A stretch of DNA of 42,876 bases, taken from assembly GCA_029240655.1 (NCBI GenBank), contig JARDZW010000005.1:1-42876 (forward strand), written 5' to 3'. This stretch comes from Chloroflexota bacterium. GTDB lineage: Bacteria; Chloroflexota; Limnocylindria; Limnocylindrales; CSP1-4. Made by a program: the position numbers and the translations under genes. The notes below the pieces were generated by a model that was not told the origin of the DNA, ran no database searches, and worked only from the letters and a program-made list of their open reading frames with translations. Shown in pieces: positions 15,727 through 24,892 of the stretch (positions are counted from its first letter, which is position 1; every line of letters starts with the position of its first letter).

Positions 15727-17750
15727 CCGCCCGGCGGCTCCCGATCCTCCTGCTCTCGTTCGTGGCCGCAGTCGGGCTGCTCGGTGCGCCGGTCGGACCG
15801 ACGGCTCCGACCGAGGTCCACGCGGCGGCCGCGCCACTCCGGTTCACGAGCAACGCGCGATACGACGTCCAGCCCAAGCAGCGGCGCGTTCGGGTGATCG
15901 TCGACCTGCGGATGACGAACCCGAGCAAGGACACGCCGACCACGGCCTACTACTACGACCACGCCTTCGTCCAGGTCATGGCCGGGGCGAGCAGCTTCAA
16001 GGTCGACGGTCCGGGCTCCCCTCGCGTGAGCGTGGTCAGCCGGCGAAAGCAGGACGTCCAGCTGCGCATCGACTTCGGGCGGCGGCTCACGAGCGGGAAG
16101 TCGGCCACGTATCGCCTGACGTTCTACCTCAAGGACCCGGGTGGGTCGGCGACCCGGGACCTGCGGGTCGGGGACTCGCTCGTGTCGTTCCCTGTCTGGG
16201 CATTTGCGACGCGGGCGACGCCCGACAGCACCGTGACGGTCGTGTTCCCGAAGGGCTTCGACGTCGAGGTCGAGGCCGGGAAGATCGCCGCCCCGACCAC
16301 CGAGGAGGACGGCCGGACGATCTTCCGCACCGGCAAGCTCGCAAAGCCCCTGGAGTTCTTCGCCTATCTCGTCGCCGATCGTCCCGGGGCCTACCGTGAC
16401 GACACCGTCGCAACGGACGTGCTGGGCGCCCCTGTCCAGGTCATCGTCCGGGCGTGGCAGGACGACCAGCCGTGGGCCGAGCGGATCAGCGGCCTGCTCG
16501 ACGCGGGGTTGCCCGCCCTCGGCACTCGGATCGGGCTCGAATGGCCCGAGTATCCGCAGCCGCTGACGGTCCAGGAAGCCGTGAGCCGCACGACCGGTGG
16601 CTACGCCGGGTTGTTCGACCCGAGTGCCGGCAAGGTCGAGATCGCGTACTACGCCGACGACTTCGTCGTGCTCCACGAGGCGGCCCACGCCTGGTTCAAC
16701 GGCTCGCTCCTGGCCGACCGCTGGGCGAACGAGGCGTTCGCCTCCTACTACGCCACGGTAGCCGCGGCCGACATCGACCGGAAGATCCGCGCCGACGTGC
16801 TCACCGATGAGCTCAAGAAGTCCAGGATCCCGCTGAACGCCTGGGGACCGGTCGGATCGGAGGACATCGCCGAGGAGGACTACGCGTATGCCGCGGCGCT
16901 GGCCCTCGCCCGGGCCATCGCGGAACGGGCGGGCGACGAGGGCCTGCAGGCCGTGTGGCGGGACGCGCAGGGCGGCGTTGGCGCGTATCAGCCGGCCGGC
17001 GGTGGCGCCGCGGAGACGATCGAGACCCCGCCGGATTGGCGCGGCCTGCTCGACCTGCTCGAGGAGCGGACGGACGCCACGTACGACGACCTGTGGCGGA
17101 CGTGGGTCGCGCGCGACACCGACCTATCGCTGCTCGACGCGCGGGCCCAGACGCGCCAGCGCTACGACATGATGCTCGTGGCGGCCGGAGACTGGCACCT
17201 GCCTCGCCCGATCCGCGACGCCCTGCGGTCGTGGCGGTTCAGTGACGCGGCCGCGCTGCTGTCCGGCGCGGAGGCCGCCCTGGCGGGACGCGCGACGGTG
17301 ATGAAGGCTGCGGCCGACGCGGGCCTCATCGCGCCCGCCAGCCTCCGGCTCGCGTTCGAGGACGACGACGGTTTCGATGACTCGACGGCCGAGGCAGCCG
17401 CCGAGATCGACGTCATCGGGCGATACGAGACGGCGAAGGCGCTGCGCCCGGTGGAGATGACCCCGTTCATGACCCTCGGCCTGTGGGGCCTGGCACCGGA
17501 GCAGGAGCTGGCCGAGGCCCGCGACGCCTTCGCGATGGGCGATCTCGCGGTGGCGGCGGCCTCCTCCGACTGGGTCGCGTCGACCTGGGCCAGCGCGGAG
17601 TCGGTGGGCCAGAACCGGGCCATCAGCATCGGCCTGATCGTGCTCGCCCTGGTATTCGCCCTCGCGGTCCTCATCGAAACGGCTCGCCGGCGTCGACGCC
17701 GCCGACGCCGCCGTCTGCTCATGCAGGCCAGGCCGCGCCTCGACGCCTGA
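15723..17750 (+). CDS. Membrane-anchored gluzincin metallopeptidase (M1/MA_2-like)
   Basis: A predicted extracellular zinc peptidase tethered by its C-terminus. A signal peptide (LPILLLSFVAAVGLLGAPVG) is followed by a beta-rich domain to about residue 200. The zinc motif is H318-E319-A-A-H322, with the third ligand probably E337 in RWANEAFASYY. That gives 14 residues between motif and glutamate instead of the 18 of classical M1 enzymes, closer to the MA_2 pattern. A helical domain fills 350-630, and one membrane helix near 645-665 precedes an Arg-rich cytoplasmic tail. The start is TTG 15723, which overlaps the preceding stop and puts the signal peptide at the N-terminus; earlier in-frame codons lie inside the YbjN gene. 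Substrates are unknown. Confidence 0.82.
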   Translation: MTARRLPILLLSFVAAVGLLGAPVGPTAPTEVHAAAAPLRFTSNARYDVQPKQRRVRVIVDLRMTNPSKDTPTTAYYYDHAFVQVMAGASSFKVDGPGSPRVSVVSRRKQDVQLRIDFGRRLTSGKSATYRLTFYLKDPGGSATRDLRVGDSLVSFPVWAFATRATPDSTVTVVFPKGFDVEVEAGKIAAPTTEEDGRTIFRTGKLAKPLEFFAYLVADRPGAYRDDTVATDVLGAPVQVIVRAWQDDQPWAERISGLLDAGLPALGTRIGLEWPEYPQPLTVQEAVSRTTGGYAGLFDPSAGKVEIAYYADDFVVLHEAAHAWFNGSLLADRWANEAFASYYATVAAADIDRKIRADVLTDELKKSRIPLNAWGPVGSEDIAEEDYAYAAALALARAIAERAGDEGLQAVWRDAQGGVGAYQPAGGGAAETIETPPDWRGLLDLLEERTDATYDDLWRTWVARDTDLSLLDARAQTRQRYDMMLVAAGDWHLPRPIRDALRSWRFSDAAALLSGAEAALAGRATVMKAAADAGLIAPASLRLAFEDDDGFDDSTAEAAAEIDVIGRYETAKALRPVEMTPFMTLGLWGLAPEQELAEARDAFAMGDLAVAAASSDWVASTWASAESVGQNRAISIGLIVLALVFALAVLIETARRRRRRRRRRLLMQARPRLDA

Positions 17751-17764
17751 CCCTTCTGGCGTCG
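17741..17764 (+). terminator. Stem-loop around the metallopeptidase stop codon
   Basis: Perfect 7-bp inverted repeat CGACGCC (17741-17747) and GGCGTCG (17758-17764); the stop codon TGA opens the ten-base loop. No T-run follows. Confidence 0.4.
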
Positions 17765-17774
17765 GCGCATCGTC

Positions 17775-17780
17775 TACACT
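17775..17780 (+). promoter_or_regulatory. -10 element for nicotinate phosphoribosyltransferase
   Basis: TACACT preceded by C, predicting a leader of about 75 bases with an AGGAG ribosome site shortly before ATG 17863. Confidence 0.4.
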
Positions 17781-17862
17781 CCCGCCACGTCGGCCAGGGC
17801 GGCGCGTCGTCCCGGGGCGTCGGCGAGGTCCACGTACCTGTACCAGGAGCCGCGTCCGACTG

Positions 17863-18891
17863 ATGGGGATCCAGCGCGCTCGCCCTTCGCACGAGATCCT
17901 GTCCGGCGATTCCGCCGACGTCTATTTCGCGCGAGCGGACAGCATCCTCGCCGCCGAGGGCCTCGACCCGCTCGTCACGATGGAGGTCTTCACCCGCCAC
18001 GAGGCGGTCCTGTGCGGCATCGACGAGGCCAAGAACCTGCTGGGACACGTGCTGGCCGCCGCGGACCCGAGCGAGACCCACCTGGAATCCCTCGACGATG
18101 GCGACCGCATCGAGCCGCGCGAGATCGTCTTGCGCATCCGCGGGCGGTACCGCCAGTTCGGGCTGTACGAGACCGCGTTCCTGGGCATGCTCGCCCATTC
18201 GACCGGCTGGGCGACAGCCGCGCGCGAATGCGTCGACGCCGCGGCCCCACATCCGGTCATCAGCTTCGGGGCGCGCCACATCCATCCGGACATCACCGAC
18301 GTCCTCGACTACGCCGCCATCATCGGTGGCTGCGTGGGCGCGTCGACACCCGCCGGCGCGCGACTGGCCGGGCTCGCGCCGACGGGCACCATGCCGCATT
18401 CGCTCGTGTTGATCTTCGGCGACACCGTCGAGGCCGCGCTGGCGTTCGACCGTCACCTCGGGTCGGACGTGGCGCGGATCGTGCTCGTCGACACGTTCAA
18501 GGACGAGGCGGAGGAGGCGTTGCGCGTCGCCCACGCCCTCGGCGACAAGCTGTATGGCATCCGGCTGGACACGCCATCCGAGCGGGGCCGCGTAACCGCC
18601 GACCTTGTGCACGAGGTGCGGGCTCGACTCGATCAGGAGGGCTATCAGCATGTCCGGATCGTGGTCTCGGGCGGCCTCAATCCGGATCGAATCGAGTACT
18701 TCAAGGAGGCCGCCGCCCCGGTCGATTCGTATGCGGTCGGCTCCTACATCAGCGGCGCCAGCCCGATCGACTTCACGGGCGACATCAAGGAGATCGACGG
18801 GCGCCCGATCGCCAAGCGCGGCCGGATCCCGGGCATCACGGACTCCCCGCGGCTGAAGGCCGTGGACCTGTCGGCCTACCGGGAGCGCTGA
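17863..18891 (+). CDS. pncB: Nicotinate phosphoribosyltransferase
   Basis: Salvages nicotinate to nicotinate mononucleotide using phosphoribosyl pyrophosphate, feeding NAD synthesis. Recognisable elements include the N-terminal YFARA segment, TMEVFTRHEAVLCGIDEA, SFGARHIHPD, the GTMPHSL segment near residue 175, RLDTPSERG near 238, and the phosphate-binding SGGLNPDRI and YAVGSYISGA near 268-292. At 342 residues it belongs to the shorter branch of the family found in archaea and several bacterial phyla, rather than the 400-plus enterobacterial form. Start ATG 17863 has an upstream AGGAG. The next gene follows after 35 bases and may be co-transcribed. Confidence 0.92.
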   Translation: MGIQRARPSHEILSGDSADVYFARADSILAAEGLDPLVTMEVFTRHEAVLCGIDEAKNLLGHVLAAADPSETHLESLDDGDRIEPREIVLRIRGRYRQFGLYETAFLGMLAHSTGWATAARECVDAAAPHPVISFGARHIHPDITDVLDYAAIIGGCVGASTPAGARLAGLAPTGTMPHSLVLIFGDTVEAALAFDRHLGSDVARIVLVDTFKDEAEEALRVAHALGDKLYGIRLDTPSERGRVTADLVHEVRARLDQEGYQHVRIVVSGGLNPDRIEYFKEAAAPVDSYAVGSYISGASPIDFTGDIKEIDGRPIAKRGRIPGITDSPRLKAVDLSAYRER

Positions 18892-18926
18892 CGGCGGCTC
18901 GTCCAGTTCCGTGCCACCATTTCGGC

Positions 18927-19415
18927 ATGGACGACGAACACGGCTCGAGCGGCGAGCCCGGCACCGAGGACCCGGCCCCCGAGAGCGCCTACGAGCTGCT
19001 CCAGCGCGGCCAGACGCTGCTCGACGGACGGCATCACGCCCAGGCGGCGATCGTCCTGGAGCGCGCCGACCGCGCGGAGCCCGGCAAGGCCTCGATCCTC
19101 GAGGCGCTCGGCCGGGCGTACTTCAACTCCGGCCAGCACGAGGCGGCCCGAGCCACGTTCGAACGGCTGCTCGAGCTCGATCCATCCGAGCACTACGCCC
19201 ACTTTGCCCTCGGGCAGAGCCTCAAGCGGCTCGGGCGGCGTGACGAGGCAGGCACCCACCTCCGACTGGCCGTGGCGCTGAGTCCGGACTCGCGGCTGTA
19301 CCGCGACGCCCTCGCGCGACTGCCGTCCGGGCCGAGTCGGCCGCCGGGGATCCCGACGCGCGACCCGGATCGCTCTACGGGCGGGGACGGGCCTGAGCCG
19401 AACTCCCCGGCCTGA
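18927..19415 (+). CDS. Small TPR-repeat protein
   Basis: A 162-residue protein with about three tetratricopeptide repeats between residues 15 and 125: YELLQRGQTLLDGRHHAQAA, ILEALGRAYFNSGQHEAARA and HYAHFALGQSLKRLGRRDEA are successive helix pairs. The ends are acidic and Pro/Gly-rich, so only the centre is folded. It has no signal peptide and is probably a cytosolic protein-protein adaptor. ATG 18927 is chosen because the repeat domain starts soon after and upstream codons lie in the pncB gene. There is no clear Shine-Dalgarno sequence, so it may be read with pncB. It converges on the Nudix gene. Confidence 0.8.
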   Translation: MDDEHGSSGEPGTEDPAPESAYELLQRGQTLLDGRHHAQAAIVLERADRAEPGKASILEALGRAYFNSGQHEAARATFERLLELDPSEHYAHFALGQSLKRLGRRDEAGTHLRLAVALSPDSRLYRDALARLPSGPSRPPGIPTRDPDRSTGGDGPEPNSPA

Positions 19416-19443
19416 CCCCTGCGGGCTGGATCGGCCGCACGCT

Positions 19444-20430
19444 TTAGGTTCTGGCCCCGCTCGGCAGGAGGCCGTGGCGATCGAGGAGACGGTAGACCAC
19501 GGCGAGTTCCGTGTCGGTGAACGCTCGCTTGGGCAGCACCATGCTGACGCCTGCGGCGGTGTCGAACAGGAAGCAGTCGGCGACCTCGTGGACCCTTCGG
19601 AACGTCGACCATGCCGTCCGTCCCTTGGCGAAGTCGCTCCCCGACCCGATCCCATCGTCGTCCATGGTCAGGGTCGTGTCGGCGCCGATCAGGTCCGGCC
19701 GCTTGCGGAACATCCACCACGCGAATGGTGCGGCGAACCAGCCAGTCGCGATCGTGAGACCCAGGGCCAGGAAAACGAGGCTGACGAGATCGCCATTCAT
19801 GACCGGCACGATCGCCAGCGCCACCATCAGCAGCCCGAAGAAGCGGACGATGTTCGAGCGACGTGACAGGCCGACGGTCGCACGGAGCACCTCGCCCATC
19901 GTCATCTGGTACGTCACGGTCACCGACTCCCCAACGGTGCTCGAGGCGCCAGTCGCGGCGGCCGCAGCACCCGCGGACACCGCAGTCCCCGTCGTGTCCT
20001 GGTCGCGTCGCAGCCGCTCGAGCCAGAACAGCCCGACGATCGACTTCGCGTCCCGGATCTCGCCACGGTCCGCCGCCGCGACCGCATCCTGCCACGGGCG
20101 CCATTCCAGGATCAGCCGCTCGTCCTCGTCCGGGCCCTGGCGCCCGTCCTCCTCGGCCGGCTCGAGATCGGCCGCGAGGTAGAGGTGCATCGATTCATCG
20201 GTGAAGCCCGGCGCCGTGTAGAACACGCCGAGCTTCCGCCACGTCCGGGCTCGAAGGCCCGTCTCCTCCTCGAGCTCGCGCCGGGCCGCGACATCGGGAT
20301 CCTCCTTGGTGCCGTCGTCGGCGACATCGAGCCCACCGGCAGGGATCTCCAGGAGCGCCGCATCGGCCGGCAACCGCCATTGGCGAACGAGGGCCACGCG
20401 ATCCTCGGCATCGAGCGCGACGATCGCCAC
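19444..20430 (-). CDS. Nudix hydrolase (ADP-ribose pyrophosphatase-like) fused to a YcxB-like membrane domain; start uncertain
   Basis: The N-terminal half is a Nudix hydrolase of the ADP-ribose pyrophosphatase kind: HPGAVAIVALD, QWRLP, LEIPAGGLD, and the Nudix helix RELEEETGL near residue 56. The box has a longer loop than usual (VADDGTK between the glycines and the first Glu). After an Ala-rich linker near residue 155, the C-terminal half has two hydrophobic segments (about 200-240) and a YcxB-like end (WSTFRRVHEVADCFLF, VLPKRAF). This gives a membrane-tethered hydrolase. GTG 20430 is the first standard start, but clear Nudix homology continues upstream in frame (VVDSRVLHRGAFLEFRIDTV) with no ATG, GTG or TTG. 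A CTG at 20616 overlaps the ABC ATPase stop as CTGA and may be the true start, adding 62 residues. Confidence 0.8.
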   Translation of the reverse strand: MAIVALDAEDRVALVRQWRLPADAALLEIPAGGLDVADDGTKEDPDVAARRELEEETGLRARTWRKLGVFYTAPGFTDESMHLYLAADLEPAEEDGRQGPDEDERLILEWRPWQDAVAAADRGEIRDAKSIVGLFWLERLRRDQDTTGTAVSAGAAAAATGASSTVGESVTVTYQMTMGEVLRATVGLSRRSNIVRFFGLLMVALAIVPVMNGDLVSLVFLALGLTIATGWFAAPFAWWMFRKRPDLIGADTTLTMDDDGIGSGSDFAKGRTAWSTFRRVHEVADCFLFDTAAGVSMVLPKRAFTDTELAVVYRLLDRHGLLPSGART

Positions 20431-20612
20431 TGCGCCGGGGTGCCCCGCGATGTCCCGGACGGCGCGCGACCCGTCCGCCCGCTCGACCGTGTCGATCCGG
20501 AACTCGAGGAACGCCCCGCGATGGAGAACGCGGGAATCGACGACCCGTTCGACAAGATCGGCCCCGGAGGGATGCTCCGGGGCCGTGAGTTCTCGTTCGG
20601 ACGGCTCGCCGG

Positions 20613-21743
<1,131 letters not shown>

Positions 21744-21844
21744 GGCGCGCAGTCCTCCGTCCCGTCAGCTCATCGCGGGCCCTTGCATCCTGCCGCCGAA
21801 GCGAACGTGGACGGGCCCCGTACGTGGCAGCGCGGGGTCGCCGC

Positions 21845-21850
21845 ATCGTA
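21845..21850 (-). promoter_or_regulatory. -10 element for ABC ATPase gene
   Basis: TACGAT on the reverse strand, predicting a leader of about 95 bases ending in GGAGGA before ATG 21743. Confidence 0.35.
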
Positions 21851-21856
21851 CGGTCC

Positions 21857-21871
21857 GCGCCCCCGGGGCGC
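21857..21871 (-). terminator. GC-rich hairpin after the signalling operon
   Basis: GCGCCCC and GGGGCGC arms meet across a short loop, 11 bases beyond the stop of the receiver gene and just before the ABC ATPase promoter. No T-run follows. Confidence 0.35.
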
Positions 21872-21881
21872 AACCCTCAGG

Positions 21882-22289
21882 TCATCCTTTGGCCAGGTGC
21901 CGCGCGATCTCTGCGAGCAACGCATCGACGCGGACCGGCTTGTCGATGAACCCGGCGCAGCCCGCCTCCTCGGCGGCGATCCGGTCGACCGGGAGGACGC
22001 TCGCGCTGACGAGCAAAATGGGGATCGCGGCGGTCGTCTCGGACGCCCGCAGCTCGCGAGCGAGCGAGAGGCCGTCGCCGTCGGGCAGATGGCGGTCGAG
22101 CAGCACCAGGGCCGGCGTCCTGGCGCCGACGGCCGCGCGTGCCTCCGCGAGCGATGCCGCGATCGTCAGGTCGTAGCCGGCGGGGCCAAGGATGGCGCGC
22201 AGCAACGCGGCGTTGCGGGCCTCGTCCTCGACCGCCAGGATCGCCGTCCCGAGGCGACCCGTCGCGCGACCTGTCATGCGATCGGTCAC
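21882..22289 (-). CDS. Single-domain response regulator (CheY-like receiver)
   Basis: A stand-alone receiver domain of 135 residues with no output domain. It has the acidic pair in AVEDEARN, the phospho-acceptor D65 in LLDRHLPDGDG, the Ser/Thr position in LLVSAS, and the lysine in FIDKPV near residue 115. It is the last gene of a three-gene operon: its GTG start overlaps the stop of the hybrid kinase in GTGA. An in-frame ATG five codons later (22277) is an alternative start that leaves the domain intact. It likely receives phosphate from that kinase, either as a shuttle to other targets or as a phosphate sink. Nothing in the sequence shows the downstream target. Confidence 0.9.
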   Translation of the reverse strand: MTDRMTGRATGRLGTAILAVEDEARNAALLRAILGPAGYDLTIAASLAEARAAVGARTPALVLLDRHLPDGDGLSLARELRASETTAAIPILLVSASVLPVDRIAAEEAGCAGFIDKPVRVDALLAEIARHLAKG

Positions 22290-24892
22290 GACGCTCGCGG
22301 GCCCGTCGCGATCCGATCGAGCCAGCCCTTCAGCGCATCGAGCCCGCTGCCGCCACGAACGACCACGCCCTGGACCTTCCCGTTGATCCGGGCACGCTCG
22401 CGGTCATCGAGGTCGCCACGGGTCGTCACCCAGATCGGGATGTCCGACGTGGCGGGGTCGGCCTTGAGCCGGGCGACCAGGTCCGGGCCATCGGTGTCCG
22501 GAAGGATGAGGTCGAGCAGGATGAGATCCGGCCGCTCGTCGCGGGCGCGCTGCATGCCCGCCTCGCCGGAGTCGGCGACCACGACACGGAACCCGTCCGG
22601 CTCCAGCTGCGCCCGATAGCTCGGGCCGGCGGCGGGATCGGCATCGATGACGAGGGCGGTCACGACCCGAGTCTGCACCTTCGTCGTGAACGTCAAGAGG
22701 CCGAGTGACCCAAGCAGCGCTTCGCGCGATACCGGCTTGACGAAGTAGTCCACGGCACCGAGGGCGAATCCGAGCGGCGCGTCGTCCACGACCGACACGA
22801 CGATGACCGGGATGTCGCGGGTCGCCTCGGCGCCCTTGAGTCGCTGGATGACCTCCCAGCCATCGAAGTCGGGTAGCAGGATGTCGAGGATGATGGCCGC
22901 AGGTCGCAGCGAGGTCGCCCATTCGACGCCGGTGCGTCCATCGGGGGCGATCGCGAACGCGAAGCCGGCCTCCTCGAGATAGACGCGCAGGAGCTCGGCC
23001 GCAGATGGGTCGTCCTCGATGGCGAGGACCAGGCGCTGGCCGGCGGCGACGGGCTCCGCCGCCGCGGCGGCGGCCGTGGGCACGGGCTCGCGCGACGCCC
23101 GTCCGAGCGGCAGGACCACGGTGAACCGGCTGCCGCGACCAACCTCGGACTCGAGGGCGATGGTGCCGCCATGCGCCTCGACCAGCTGTCGCGCGAGCGT
23201 GAGGCCCAGGCCCGTGCCCTCGAGTCCGGCCGCCGCCGGCGCCTGCTTGAACGCCTCGAAGATCGACGCCTGATCGTCCGTCGCGATGCCCACCCCGGTG
23301 TCTACCACCTCCAGACGGGCGGAGCGACCCTCGCTCGACAGCAGGACTCGCACCGATCCACCCTCCGGGGTGAACTTGATGGCATTCGACAACAGGTTGA
23401 AGACGACCTGCCGGATGCGGCTCCGGTCCGCCTCCACGTCCTGCCGTCCGTCCGCTTCCACGCCGAGCCGGATGGCCTTGCGGTCGGCGAGCGGTTGCAT
23501 CTGGTCGATGGTCTGGCGGACCAGCTCTTCCAGGTCGAACACGATCGGCCGAAGGTCCAGCTTGCCGGCCTCGACCTTCGCGAGGTCCAGGACCTCGTTG
23601 ATCAGCTCGAGCAGGTGAAGGCCGGAACCGTGGATATGGCCGGCGAACTCCTGGACCGTGGCCGCTTCGTGACCGTCGGGCGAGATGGGCCGCTCCAGGA
23701 GCTCCGAGAAGCCGATGATCGAGTTCAGCGGCGTCCGCAGCTCGTGGCTCATGGCCGCCAGGAAGTCGCTCTTGGCGGCACTGGCCGATCGGAGCTCGAC
23801 GATGAGCCGCTCGCGCTCTGCCAGGACTTCCTCGCGCTCGGCCGCGAGGATCGCTCGGCGCGAGATGAGCTGCAGGACCGCCAGGTCATCGGCGACGAAG
23901 AGCGGGCTTCCCTCGACGTACAGGTCGAGGTCGCCGATGGACCGTCCGTCCAACGCCAGCGGCACCCCGATGAGGCGCCAACGACGCGGCAGATCCTGCG
24001 GCGAGAGCTGGGTCGGGTCGCGCGGTGCGCCCGAGGCATCCTTCGGCCAGGCGCCGACGGTGATCCGCCGGGCTCGACCGTGATCGTCGCGGACCGCGAC
24101 CGCGGCAGCCCGCGCGCCGATCGAGTCGGCCGAGATCTGGGCGAGGAGCCGCCAGATGTCGTCCGCTGCCCCACCGGTCGGGAGCGCGTTCAGCCGACGG
24201 ACGAACTCGTAGGCGGTGGACTGCTGGCCGAGGCGATACAGGAACGCCGGTGGCTGGAAGGCGAGCAGGTACCCGAAGGCCGCCGTCAGGGCCAGCGCGC
24301 TGACCAGGGTGCCCGTCGAGTTCGTCCCCTCCGTTCCCGAGCTCAGCCCGCCCACGATGATCGTCAGCGCGGCGATGCCCAGGAGCGCCGTCGACACCCC
24401 CGCGATCATCAGCCTCGCTCGCGACGCCCCGGCCCGGCGCAAGGACTCGTGGAAGAACCCGCCGGCGGCGACGAGCTCCAGGACCACGAAGAACGACAGG
24501 GACGCCAACAGCACCGCCAGGAACGTCCCCGTGCCCGATTCGGCGGCGCCGCGCCAGGCGACGACGATCGCGCCCAGTCCGAGCAGGGCCGCAAACGCCG
24601 TGCTCGCGCGGATCAGCCAGGCGGGGATGGCCTCGAAGTGGCGCACGAGGTTGAGGGTGAGGACGGGCAGCGCCAGGAATGCCGCGTAGGCGCTGGCCGC
24701 CGTGATCATCCGAAGCCCCGGCAGCAGCCGGCCGAGACCGGTGACCGCGAAGAGCACGAACACCGCGAAGAAGACCGTGACGACGGCGAGGCTGACCGGT
24801 TCGCGGCGCCGGCGGTATTCGTTCACCGCGATGACGAGAACGCTCAGGTATGCGACGCCGAGCGCGAGGGTCAGGACGTCAGCGAGGGTCAT
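22286..24892 (-). CDS. Hybrid sensor histidine kinase with multi-pass N-terminus, GAF-like region and two receivers
   Basis: A membrane sensor kinase of 868 residues. Residues 1-230 hold about seven hydrophobic helices, a 7TM-like sensor region. Residues 235-365 resemble a GAF domain, and a coiled stretch leads to the dimerisation helix with phospho-accepting H383 in SHELRTPLNS. The ATPase domain has N, G1 (VVDTGVGI) and G2 (GLEGTGLGLTLARQL) boxes to about residue 605. Two receivers follow: acceptor D670 in LDILLPDFDGW with VKPVS downstream, and acceptor D794 in LLDLILPDTDG. In the second receiver the usual C-terminal lysine motif is not evident (GKVQGVVVRGG), so it may be altered. It overlaps the HD-GYP gene upstream (ATGA) and the receiver gene downstream (GTGA). 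Confidence 0.92.
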   Translation of the reverse strand: MTLADVLTLALGVAYLSVLVIAVNEYRRRREPVSLAVVTVFFAVFVLFAVTGLGRLLPGLRMITAASAYAAFLALPVLTLNLVRHFEAIPAWLIRASTAFAALLGLGAIVVAWRGAAESGTGTFLAVLLASLSFFVVLELVAAGGFFHESLRRAGASRARLMIAGVSTALLGIAALTIIVGGLSSGTEGTNSTGTLVSALALTAAFGYLLAFQPPAFLYRLGQQSTAYEFVRRLNALPTGGAADDIWRLLAQISADSIGARAAAVAVRDDHGRARRITVGAWPKDASGAPRDPTQLSPQDLPRRWRLIGVPLALDGRSIGDLDLYVEGSPLFVADDLAVLQLISRRAILAAEREEVLAERERLIVELRSASAAKSDFLAAMSHELRTPLNSIIGFSELLERPISPDGHEAATVQEFAGHIHGSGLHLLELINEVLDLAKVEAGKLDLRPIVFDLEELVRQTIDQMQPLADRKAIRLGVEADGRQDVEADRSRIRQVVFNLLSNAIKFTPEGGSVRVLLSSEGRSARLEVVDTGVGIATDDQASIFEAFKQAPAAAGLEGTGLGLTLARQLVEAHGGTIALESEVGRGSRFTVVLPLGRASREPVPTAAAAAAEPVAAGQRLVLAIEDDPSAAELLRVYLEEAGFAFAIAPDGRTGVEWATSLRPAAIILDILLPDFDGWEVIQRLKGAEATRDIPVIVVSVVDDAPLGFALGAVDYFVKPVSREALLGSLGLLTFTTKVQTRVVTALVIDADPAAGPSYRAQLEPDGFRVVVADSGEAGMQRARDERPDLILLDLILPDTDGPDLVARLKADPATSDIPIWVTTRGDLDDRERARINGKVQGVVVRGGSGLDALKGWLDRIATGPRAS

